A stretch of DNA of 42,249 nt from a virus: the IMG/VR virus record IMGVR_UViG_3300027996_000002, positions 1 to 42,249 of that record. The stretch is one strand, 5' to 3'. A program made the position numbers and the translations under genes. Of this stretch, positions 25,109 through 31,526 are shown in pieces. Under the pieces are notes generated by a model that did not search any database, was not told the origin of the DNA, and saw nothing but the letters and a program-made list of their open reading frames with translations. Each line of letters begins with the position of its first letter. Position 1 is the first letter of the stretch.

Positions 25109-25792
25109 TCACTTGCTTAACCAACACTCAAACCCCGCAGCGGGGGACACAGCACCGTTCAAGTTCCATTGAAGAACTCTAGAGTACGTCTGCCCTACCG
25201 CGATATTCTTTACTGTCTTGCAGACGATACCCGCTAAAATATTAGCGCAGTAAATCGTTGACTTGGCAGTACACTTCTCAAACTTTGCATCGTCATCTGA
25301 GTACCAAGAGGCGTTGTAACCTTCAACGTCCTTTGGTTCGTTCGGATTAAAAGTGTAAAGAAGCATTGTCTCTGCACCCATCCTAGGGTCAATGAAGATT
25401 TCTGGATGCTTACAGCTTTCAAAGATTTCTTTCCTCACTGCCATTGAATCAACGGCGGCGATGATTATTTCATCCTTAAGCTCGAAGCTTTTGTCCCACT
25501 TCATCTCCATCGGAGTGATGTCGATGTTCGTAAACATCTTAATCATACGGTGTAGAGCCATTACTTTTGGTTGTCCTATCTCTGCGACTGGATAGAATTG
25601 ACAGTTCATATTCTCAACGTCAATCTTATCGTGATCCCAGACAGTGACATTACTGAAACCCATCTTAACAAGGGAGAGAGCGACCCATGATCCGACCGCC
25701 CCTGCTCCTACAATAGTAATACGCTTACCTAATGCTTCCATTGGGATTAAATCCATCTGCCGGATAAGCGTGTCTTCTAGTTTAATAGTCAT
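25109..25792 (-). CDS. E1-like ThiF/MoeB-family adenylating enzyme
   Basis: A 227-residue minimal E1/ThiF protein. The Rossmann nucleotide loop is GAGAVGS (residues 29-35), followed by VWDHDKID (Asp53/Asp55), ENMNCQFY (Asn61, Gln65), IGQPKV (Lys76) and AAVDS (Asp115). Candidate thioester Cys are Cys174 or Cys182 in KFEKCTAKSTIYC. The CxxC zinc pairs of MoeB are absent. The Arg of the usual N-x-x-R-Q motif is replaced (Asn-Met-Asn-Cys-Gln). It would adenylate the C-terminal Gly of the Ubl at 29654. AGGAGGAACT precedes ATG 25792; only 8 nt separate it from the JAMM gene, so the two are co-expressed. Confidence 0.88.
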   Translation of the reverse strand: MTIKLEDTLIRQMDLIPMEALGKRITIVGAGAVGSWVALSLVKMGFSNVTVWDHDKIDVENMNCQFYPVAEIGQPKVMALHRMIKMFTNIDITPMEMKWDKSFELKDEIIIAAVDSMAVRKEIFESCKHPEIFIDPRMGAETMLLYTFNPNEPKDVEGYNASWYSDDDAKFEKCTAKSTIYCANILAGIVCKTVKNIAVGQTYSRVLQWNLNGAVSPAAGFECWLSK

Positions 25793-25800
25793 AGTTCCTC

Positions 25801-27078
25801 CTATACCGTAACTTGGTATTTGTTTTTCATGTACTTACTAGGGTTGTAGAACAAAGCTTCAGTCATCGTCTGCCTGTCCATAAAGGATTTATCTAAGTCC
25901 CAATCGTCAACTGGAGGTCTTCCCTTAACTTTTAGATAAGTGTCAAACTCTTCCTCTCTAGCCCCTAAGTAGTCGAGCATGTTATCTTCAGTATACTGAG
26001 GATACTTAGCCATAAACTGCCTGTAGTTAATCCAGTTGCCATTTTTACCAAAGCTTCTATCCCAACGAAGCATCCCTATAGTAGGGTGGATGACTCCTGT
26101 AGCTCTAGTGGCGGAAGATACGGCTAAAACGTCATAGAAAACATTGTAATCAAGATTAGTACAAACGCTAAGTCCAATACTGACTGGGGCAGCCTTCTTA
26201 GACTGTACCACAGCCGTACCTTTCGTCCCATTGGTCTTCGAGTCGGTTGAGGTACCCTTCCCAACTTTCGTTGTTGCAGTCCCAGTGGGGATCGTATCCT
26301 GCTCCAGAGCTTTCTTTGCTTTCCGTCTCCCCCTCTTTGAAGAGGGTCGGGGCTTTCCCAAGATTGAGTGGGTTCCTTCAAGGACATACCTGGGTACTCC
26401 AATAATAGGAGTTGCGTCCCAGTAGGTTGTTGCTTGGAGGAGTTGGTCGTATTTAGGGTAGTATTGGTTTTTCTCGAACGCAGTCCACTCTCTTGTATTA
26501 TTTCCTTTATGGACTTTACTAAGTGACCTCCGTGTCTTGGCTTTCAACTCATACTCAGAGTCCCAAATCTTAACCTTAGCTTCATCTAGTACAGGCTGAT
26601 CAATCTCCATCTCTAGATCATTCAAAAACACAGGAGGAAGAAAACCATTATCACCTTGATAAAAGGCAGACTTAGTCTCGTTCTTCTTGTTAAACACTGT
26701 AGCCAAACAGAAGCCCTGGTCACCGTACTGTTTAATAGTATCGGTATCAGTCCCACTCCAGAAGACATTCATGTTAACATGTGAGTGCCACCAAAAGTTT
26801 AAGTGCCCTGGCTCGTCCCTAGATTCAAACTGTAGCTTTGAAACTGCCGTAGCGTCTAAGTCCGTAGTGGCTGCTGTATTTACTTGTTCTAGAAGATAAG
26901 CTTCCGTCACATGAAATGCTCCGTCTTTGTAGATACACTTACCTAATCCTGAAATTTCTAGAGGGCACTTTCTTACCCAATACATGATCTTTTCGTAAGC
27001 GTCCCTCGCGAAAATCACCTTCGGCTTCCCTTCTTGAAGCTTCGGCTTGTTTAAATTTTGTGAATAGTATGTCGTCAT
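25801..27078 (-). CDS. JAMM/JAB metalloprotease (deubiquitinase-like) with C-terminal extension
   Basis: A 425-residue protein. Residues about 18-150 form a JAB/MPN domain: EISGLG with Glu41, then His98-Ser-His100, seven residues, Ser108, two residues, Asp111, the exact zinc-protease motif. It should cleave after Gly-Gly, maturing the Ubl precursor and/or removing it from targets. Residues about 225-295 are a low-complexity Lys/Thr/Gly linker, followed by an unrecognised C-terminal domain (about 300-425) that may bind E1, E2 or substrate. AAAAGGTAAATA precedes ATG 27078. Located between the E2-like and E1-like genes. Confidence 0.9.
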   Translation of the reverse strand: MTTYYSQNLNKPKLQEGKPKVIFARDAYEKIMYWVRKCPLEISGLGKCIYKDGAFHVTEAYLLEQVNTAATTDLDATAVSKLQFESRDEPGHLNFWWHSHVNMNVFWSGTDTDTIKQYGDQGFCLATVFNKKNETKSAFYQGDNGFLPPVFLNDLEMEIDQPVLDEAKVKIWDSEYELKAKTRRSLSKVHKGNNTREWTAFEKNQYYPKYDQLLQATTYWDATPIIGVPRYVLEGTHSILGKPRPSSKRGRRKAKKALEQDTIPTGTATTKVGKGTSTDSKTNGTKGTAVVQSKKAAPVSIGLSVCTNLDYNVFYDVLAVSSATRATGVIHPTIGMLRWDRSFGKNGNWINYRQFMAKYPQYTEDNMLDYLGAREEEFDTYLKVKGRPPVDDWDLDKSFMDRQTMTEALFYNPSKYMKNKYQVTV

Positions 27079-27125
27079 TATTTACCTTTTGGTGAGATGT
27101 TAATATTACTGCGAAAAGACTGAGG

Positions 27126-28898
27126 CTAAAAAGGGTAATTAGGGACGGGGGGTGCCACTGGGGAGATATAGTGTGAACAATCTCTACAATACCTCTCGTT
27201 AGCCGGCATTTCGGTACCATTTCTATTAGAGGGTTCAATGTTTGTTGAATCACATTGATCACATTGTACAGCGGGCTGACCGTCAGAGCTTTCGCTAAGT
27301 GACCTCCGATCTTTAATCTTATATCGCTTAGTGAAAACATCCTTAATCTTAGGATTAGTAGGTTGTAGGTCTCTAATACAAAAAGTCCTAAGAGAGGTCT
27401 CACCTTCAAGTGCTACTTTGTAGTGCCAATCTTGGCTCCCTCTAGTAGTACTATTTGTCCACTTCCCCGAACTAACACTGTAGTAGCTAAATAACCCTTG
27501 AATCCTCACAACGATACCTTTCTTACCTAGCCTACTGGAATTTCCTGAATGGCTCCCATCTACAACAATAACTTCATCCCCAATGAATAGAGACTTGTGT
27601 TTATGGAATATGGTACGGGCTGCCTCAAACTGAGCTAAAATTGGACCTGATATAGGTTCAAGTTCATCTCTCGTCCTACCTGTACTGTTCTCTCTGTAGT
27701 CCCCTACGCCAAACTTATCTACTCCAGCTTTCTTGCCAATTAAGACAGTGGAGTGACAGATGTTCTCTTTATCACTGATTTGAGAAACAGAGTGCCCTTT
27801 CCTTTTTAAGCGGTAAACTAACGCTACGTAGTCATTAAACTCAGCCCCGTTACCCATATCAAAGTTCCCTCTAATCAACACCAACTGCCCCACTGCTAAT
27901 GGAGATTCAGTGTCCCATTCAGGCTTTCTCTCAACGTCCACAGGCAAATCACCTGGGATAAATGGGTAATCATTTGGCGTAAAGTCCCCCTGGCGACGTA
28001 TCCCTGACTTAAAGGTATTACGAACAAGTGTATCAAAGGTACTTAATCTGATGTATGGATTTTCAGGGCAGTAAGTATGCAGCAGCGAGTGGAGTAAACT
28101 AAATGTTTCAGAATACTTCCTGTCATATAGACCTTGTTGCGCCCTCCTCTTAGCTGACCCCCAGCAAATTTTACCTTCAGTACCAATGTGTGTATGGTAA
28201 AAGGCGTTACACTGTAAACAGTTAAGCCCCTTAAACACTCTGAGACTGTTAGAAGCTAATCCTAACCTAGCAATCAAGATACCAAAGTTCACACTCAAAT
28301 CTAGACCGGCAGCCTCATTCTTCTGAGTTTGAATTACGTTACGGGTGGTAGCAAAGTAAATATCAGAACCATCGGAACTAATGTGAACAATCTGCCAGTG
28401 ACCTGAGTTAATGATTGATACAATCTCTTTGTAAAGCGATTCATCAGACTCACCGTTAGCTAATGACAGCTTAAGAGCAGCTAATAAATCAGTATGCTTT
28501 ACTAATTGCGTACGGTAATTTTCAGCATCTCGATCATGACTGGCAATTCGATCAGTAAGAGCTTTAGCATTTTGTGTTTCGGTTACAATCTGCCCCTCTA
28601 AGTTTCCTCCTGTGAAGGAACAAATCTTAGCTTTATTAGGCTCGATTTTCTGTAAACTAAGCTTAACGTAATCCGCTTCGGGCAGCGAGTCTCGCAGTCC
28701 AAAGACTATTCTATTCAACTCTGATAGGTCAGTAATCATTGTCCCATCAGTAATAAAACTCTCCATCTTAACTTCATCGTATCGTGGATCGATCGAATTA
28801 GTTAATCGTGCCAAGTGTGCAAAAGCATCTTGGAGCGGGGGAGCAAGGGTACTTGAATCTTTCTTCAAGTCTCCAATTGTTTGTGTCGCAAGTGACAT
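27126..28898 (-). CDS. E2-like ubiquitin-conjugating protein with KOW-like and zinc-ribbon regions
   Basis: A 590-residue protein. Residues about 165-290 match the E2 core order: beta strands, then FYHTHIGTEGKICWG. His235 and candidate catalytic Cys245 have the ten-residue spacing of the eukaryotic HPN-to-Cys motif, followed by a helix (SLLHSLLHTYCPENPYIRLS) like E2 LLxxPNPxxPL. The G-K-I-C-x-G pattern also recalls the prokaryotic E2 of PRTRC protein B. Residues about 436-466 look KOW/SH3-like. The C-terminus has a zinc ribbon (Cys546/549, Cys571/574). Residues 1-150 are helical. It would accept activated Ubl from E1; the extra domains may choose substrates. AAGGAG precedes ATG 28898. Confidence 0.7.
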   Translation of the reverse strand: MSLATQTIGDLKKDSSTLAPPLQDAFAHLARLTNSIDPRYDEVKMESFITDGTMITDLSELNRIVFGLRDSLPEADYVKLSLQKIEPNKAKICSFTGGNLEGQIVTETQNAKALTDRIASHDRDAENYRTQLVKHTDLLAALKLSLANGESDESLYKEIVSIINSGHWQIVHISSDGSDIYFATTRNVIQTQKNEAAGLDLSVNFGILIARLGLASNSLRVFKGLNCLQCNAFYHTHIGTEGKICWGSAKRRAQQGLYDRKYSETFSLLHSLLHTYCPENPYIRLSTFDTLVRNTFKSGIRRQGDFTPNDYPFIPGDLPVDVERKPEWDTESPLAVGQLVLIRGNFDMGNGAEFNDYVALVYRLKRKGHSVSQISDKENICHSTVLIGKKAGVDKFGVGDYRENSTGRTRDELEPISGPILAQFEAARTIFHKHKSLFIGDEVIVVDGSHSGNSSRLGKKGIVVRIQGLFSYYSVSSGKWTNSTTRGSQDWHYKVALEGETSLRTFCIRDLQPTNPKIKDVFTKRYKIKDRRSLSESSDGQPAVQCDQCDSTNIEPSNRNGTEMPANERYCRDCSHYISPVAPPVPNYPF

Positions 28899-28917
28899 AA
28901 ATTCTCCTTGGTTGGTA

Positions 28918-29118
28918 CTAGCTATCTTCCGATAACCTCTCTTTTACTTTTTCAACAGTAATCTCTTTTAAGTCGGAACCAGACTCAGAGTGTTCTTCAA
29001 CCATCTGATCTAGAGTAGAAATAAAATCATCTGAGTTGCCTGGAGCAAATATAGGGCGATCTTCTAGATATTCATCTATTACACTTTCCCTGCTCCAGTG
29101 ACTTTGAAATATTCCCAT
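28918..29118 (-). CDS. Small acidic protein in the ubiquitin-like cassette
   Basis: A 66-residue, strongly acidic protein with a predicted helical C-terminal half. No family recognised. It is flanked on both sides by the same AACCAAGGAGAATTTATG ribosome-binding spacer, which also precedes the E2-like gene and the KOW-like gene, so it is co-translated at similar levels. It could be a regulator, adaptor or substrate of the Ubl pathway; that is inference from position only. Confidence 0.6.
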   Translation of the reverse strand: MGIFQSHWSRESVIDEYLEDRPIFAPGNSDDFISTLDQMVEEHSESGSDLKEITVEKVKERLSEDS

Positions 29119-29131
29119 AAATTCTCCTTGG

Positions 29132-29479
29132 TTAATGGCTTCCTAGTTTTTCCATATCAAATTCAGGTGCTCTTACTAAACTTGAGTCCGTTGAATTGTC
29201 ATATCCTAGCCAGCAAAGTTCTGTACTTTTCTTGTTGCGGTAAGCGAAAGCTTTAATAGTCTCAACTACTTCAATAATCTCTTTCTCGTAGACGTTATAC
29301 GCAGCAGCTCCGGCGGTGTTACCATTTTGATTCACTGTTTTAACGTAGTATGGGTAGGAAGTCCCTGTCTTAGCTCCATTGTACTCAGTTAATTGGGTTT
29401 TAATGATAACGCCTGTTTTAGGTGTAAAGATACCCCCAGGTTTAAATTTTACTAGGTCCCCTAAGTTGTATTTAAGCAT
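29132..29479 (-). CDS. Small KOW/SH3-like protein in the ubiquitin-like cassette
   Basis: A 115-residue protein from ATG 29479, which has AAGGAGAATTT upstream. A longer frame to 29557 exists but its first 26 codons run through the tRNA-like element and are not likely translated. The N-terminus (LGDLVKFKPGG, then KTGVIIK) has the strand-turn pattern of KOW/SH3-like barrels, similar in style to residues 436-466 of the E2-like protein. The rest is alpha/beta without a known motif. Function unknown. Confidence 0.65.
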   Translation of the reverse strand: MLKYNLGDLVKFKPGGIFTPKTGVIIKTQLTEYNGAKTGTSYPYYVKTVNQNGNTAGAAAYNVYEKEIIEVVETIKAFAYRNKKSTELCWLGYDNSTDSSLVRAPEFDMEKLGSH

Positions 29480-29494
29480 AAATTCTCCTTGGTT
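29477..29494 (-). repeat. Repeated ribosome-binding leader (one of three identical copies)
   Basis: AACCAAGGAGAATTTATG occurs identically at 29477-29494, 29116-29133 and 28896-28913, each ending in the start codon of a cassette gene. Related CCAGGAGAA leaders precede genes at 30586, 31271 and 33255. Identity over 18 nt exceeds what ribosome binding needs and may reflect module shuffling. Confidence 0.85.
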
Positions 29495-29502
29495 AATAAA
29501 AA

Positions 29503-29607
29503 TGGTGCTCCTCACAGGACTTGAACCCGCATCTTCCCTACCTAGACCACTAATCAAGTTATTGAACCCTGGGCCTTTGGGGGCTTTACCAGTTAAGCTA
29601 TTGGAGC
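29503..29607 (-). tRNA. Degenerate tRNA-like element, anticodon unclear
   Basis: The 105-nt minus-strand sequence starts GCTCC and ends GGAGC-A-CCA with the CCA encoded. The D-arm (TA, GCTT, loop with GG, AAGC) and T-arm (GCGGG, TTCAAGT, CCTGT) are good. The acceptor has five pairs and two mismatches. The anticodon arm is irregular; CAGGG-TTCAATA-ACTTG would give CAA (Leu) with one mismatch and an odd base 37, after an extra CCCCCAAAGGCC-like insert. It could be a pseudo-tRNA, a class II tRNA with insertion, or a tRNA-like RNA-processing signal. Confidence 0.45.
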
Positions 29608-29611
29608 AAAA

Positions 29612-29636
29612 TAGCCTCCCCCGATTCCGAGGGAAG
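29612..29636 (-). terminator. Weak hairpin after the Ubl gene
   Basis: Between the Ubl stop and the tRNA-like element the minus strand has CCCTC, a six-base loop and GGGGG followed by AGGCTATTTT. The stem is short with a G-T pair and the U-run is interrupted, so it is at best a partial terminator or processing site. Confidence 0.3.
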
Positions 29637-29653
29637 CGATTCTTTAAAAGATG

Positions 29654-29890
29654 TTACCGACGTTTAAGAAAAGTCCTCTTAACTTTCTTCATTCCGCCTT
29701 TAACAGCTTCAGCAAATGAGATGAAGTCAAAGTCACGAAGACTACGTTTCATCTCAGCAGGTTGACCGTTAATGGTCGCTGTGTAATTACCACTCAAACC
29801 TAGTTTAGCCTTAGCTTCTTCGACGTTTTTTACTCCGTCTAAAACTTTAGGTTGTCCACCAGTTACTTGTGCAGTTACATTCTTAGCCAT
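29654..29890 (-). CDS. Ubiquitin-like (ThiS/MoaD-type beta-grasp) precursor with internal Gly-Gly
   Basis: A 78-residue protein. The order strand (NVTAQVTGG), strand (QPKVLDGV), helix (NVEEAKAKLGL), strand (NYTATINGQPAEM) and final strand (FDFISFAEAVKGG) is that of a beta-grasp fold. The end strongly resembles ThiS/MoaD tails. Gly65-Gly66 is followed by a 12-residue basic tail, MKKVKRTFLKRR, so exposure of the Gly-Gly needs proteolysis; the JAMM protease of the same operon is the natural candidate. TAGGAGGTAAATC precedes ATG 29890. It is the first of the E2, JAMM and E1-linked genes. Detection is by pattern and context, and a profile search would decide. Confidence 0.7.
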   Translation of the reverse strand: MAKNVTAQVTGGQPKVLDGVKNVEEAKAKLGLSGNYTATINGQPAEMKRSLRDFDFISFAEAVKGGMKKVKRTFLKRR

Positions 29891-29935
29891 GATTTACCTC
29901 CTACGGTAAGTTATAGGGCATTGGTGCCCCTGGGT

Positions 29936-30169
29936 TTATTGGTTTTCTAATTGTTTCTTAAGGTTCAAGATCATTTGATCTCTTTTATAAATTGAGTTCT
30001 TTAAATGCGGTATCTTGCTAGTTTTCTTAAGCTCTTTAACTTCTTCTCTCAGTCTGTTAATAAGCGATTTAGCGCAATCTATGTCACCAGATTCAATCAT
30101 GCAGTCGGTACAATCACCGCCGCAGTCATCTTCTGGCTTCATTGGTTTTTTACAAATGCTACACTTCAT
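29936..30169 (-). CDS. Small zinc-finger plus coiled-coil protein
   Basis: A 77-residue protein from ATG 30169 with AAGGAGGCAGTG upstream (frame open to 30196). The N-terminus has CSIC, then CGGDCTDC, a compact four- to five-Cys zinc site of treble-clef type. Residues about 32-77 are a Lys/Glu/Leu-rich coiled coil. It sits directly upstream of the Ubl gene. A RING-like or adaptor role in the conjugation pathway is conceivable, but many phages encode such small finger proteins of unknown function. Confidence 0.6.
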   Translation of the reverse strand: MKCSICKKPMKPEDDCGGDCTDCMIESGDIDCAKSLINRLREEVKELKKTSKIPHLKNSIYKRDQMILNLKKQLENQ

Positions 30170-30371
30170 CACTGCCTCCTTCGGATTTAAGCTCACATTG
30201 TTTACAAGTCCACCTGCTTAAAGGGTACGTTATATAAGTGTTCCCTGGTCTAGGATGAATATTCTCATAATAAATATCTGGACTATTCTTTTGAATAAAT
30301 TCTTTACACTTGTAGCAGATATGCTCGGTGCGGGTCTTAACTCTCTTAGAGTCTATTCTACCTTCGTTCAC
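30159..30371 (-). CDS. Small zinc-finger protein
   Basis: A 70-residue basic protein from GTG 30371, overlapping the previous stop as GTGA with GGAGGAACT upstream. CYKC (about residues 19-22) and CKQC (about 56-59) form a likely zinc site separated by an aromatic-rich Tyr/Pro segment. Overlaps the next gene by 11 nt. No family assigned. Confidence 0.6.
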   Translation of the reverse strand: MNEGRIDSKRVKTRTEHICYKCKEFIQKNSPDIYYENIHPRPGNTYITYPLSRWTCKQCELKSEGGSDEV

Positions 30372-30586
30372 AGTTCCTCCATCTCGGATTCAAGCTTCTT
30401 AATTCTTTTATCAATAGCTAGGATAACCTCGGTATTAATTTCTTTTCTAACCGTATATATAACTTCTCCTGCTCCCACCAGGAAAGGAAGATCATGTTCT
30501 TTTTTAAGTAAAAGGTTTTCAAAGTCCTTAAGTTTTGTAATTCTCTTATCAATCTCAATAGCTTGTTCAAAGTCTTTCTTATTCAC
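30368..30586 (-). CDS. Small coiled-coil protein
   Basis: A 72-residue protein from GTG 30586 with AGGAGAATACA upstream. Nearly all helical, with heptad-like Leu/Ile spacing broken by a central LPFLVGAGEVIYTV stretch. No motif recognised. Its stop overlaps the next start (GTGA), so these small genes are co-translated. Confidence 0.55.
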   Translation of the reverse strand: MNKKDFEQAIEIDKRITKLKDFENLLLKKEHDLPFLVGAGEVIYTVRKEINTEVILAIDKRIKKLESEMEEL

Positions 30587-30648
30587 TGTATTCTCCTGGT
30601 TAATCGTTTAATAAGCCCCTGTACCGTGGTACGGGAGCCGATAAACGG

Positions 30649-30807
30649 TTAAGGTATTTTGTAGCAAGCCCATCGGTACTCGCCATGGTTAAATGTTTTA
30701 CCTGTTAAGGCTTTCTTATAAGCGGCGTTGCCTCCTAAAAAGCATCCTGCTAAGAATATAATTAAAATAAATACTGCGGATAAAAAGGCGTTGAACCAGT
30801 CTTTCAC
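30649..30807 (-). CDS. Short single-pass membrane protein
   Basis: A 52-residue ORF from GTG 30807 with GGAGGTATC immediately upstream and a GTGA overlap with the preceding stop. Residues about 7-27 (FLSAVFILIIFLAGCFLGG) form a clear transmembrane helix, followed by a short basic and aromatic tail. The start signals and coupling support a real gene. An early membrane protein could act in superinfection exclusion or host takeover; no family recognised. A palindromic GTACCGTGGTAC lies just downstream (30621-30632). Confidence 0.6.
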   Translation of the reverse strand: MKDWFNAFLSAVFILIIFLAGCFLGGNAAYKKALTGKTFNHGEYRWACYKIP

Positions 30808-31271
30808 GATACCTCCAGTACTTTATCAACGTAGACAAGCTCTAAAAGGTCAGCGAGTTCAAGGAACGAGAAACGCTGTTTACTGCCTGTAAGATAAGTG
30901 TTGTATTTACTATGTGGGAAGATCGTTGATAGGTCTGCCTCGATTCTTGTCCCATCATTCAGAGCTGGGAGGGTTACCCCTGTCTTATTGGCAAAGTCCA
31001 AAGAAAGTTCTCTCAACCACTGGGGTGCATTAGGCTGATCGTGAACAGTAGGCATCCCGCCTCTAAGCATACCAGGCTGTGCAGTTGACATTTTCTTTTT
31101 GTCTTGAGGGATCAAAACGTCACATGCCACTCCTAAACAACAAAAGCCTTTAGAGTCTTGAAGCCTACCTGTAGTCTGTTTATATTTTCCACTTCTTAAA
31201 GCTTCAAGCCACTTAGCGAAGTCGGTGCGGGGTATTAAAACCTCCCCTGGGTCTCGTAGTCTTACTGTCAT
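30804..31271 (-). CDS. Conserved phage hypothetical protein with CCLGVAC motif
   Basis: A 155-residue protein with CCAGGAGAACATC before ATG 31271. The segment WLEALRSGKYKQTTGRL, then FCCLGVACDV is a pattern I recognise from many phage and prophage proteins of unknown function. The C-terminal half contains FANKTGVTLPALND and a helical FSFLELADLLE tail. No catalytic role can be assigned. It is coupled to the small genes on both sides. Confidence 0.75.
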   Translation of the reverse strand: MTVRLRDPGEVLIPRTDFAKWLEALRSGKYKQTTGRLQDSKGFCCLGVACDVLIPQDKKKMSTAQPGMLRGGMPTVHDQPNAPQWLRELSLDFANKTGVTLPALNDGTRIEADLSTIFPHSKYNTYLTGSKQRFSFLELADLLELVYVDKVLEVS

Positions 31272-31378
31272 GATGTTCTCCTGGTATGGTAATTAACATA
31301 AGAGCTATACTGGAGTCGTAGTCTTAATTTACGATCTTTCATCCAGAGATACCCCCACTCATGCGGTATAAAATCCAA
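31268..31378 (-). CDS. Short basic protein upstream of CCLGVAC gene
   Basis: A 36-residue ORF from TTG 31378 with an excellent CCAGGAGGAAACA site; the stop overlaps the next start as ATGA. The frame continues upstream to ATG 31444 (58 residues), whose N-terminal residues also look protein-like but lack a good ribosome binding site. Contains HEWGYLWMKDRKLRLRLQY. Function unknown. Confidence 0.5.
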   Translation of the reverse strand: MDFIPHEWGYLWMKDRKLRLRLQYSSYVNYHTRRTS

Positions 31379-31526
31379 TGTTTCCTCCTGGTAAAAGTCA
31401 AACAAAAACTGCCTGACATTAATAATTAAACGGTTATTGAGCATCGCCGCTCGCCAATCAAGGAAAGCGACGATGCCTGTAAGCGTCTAATCGATCAATA
31501 CGATTTTAACGATCTTCCGTAGGAAG

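Noticed and set aside
29480-29557. N-terminal extension of the KOW-like protein
   Set aside because: Its codons read through the T-arm and acceptor of the tRNA-like element; ATG 29479 has a strong AAGGAG site.
25109-29890. Calling the cassette a Bil or CBASS defence system
   Set aside because: There is no cyclase or effector, the E1 and E2 are separate, and the Ubl is a tailed single domain; the data support a Ubl pathway but not a specific defence type.
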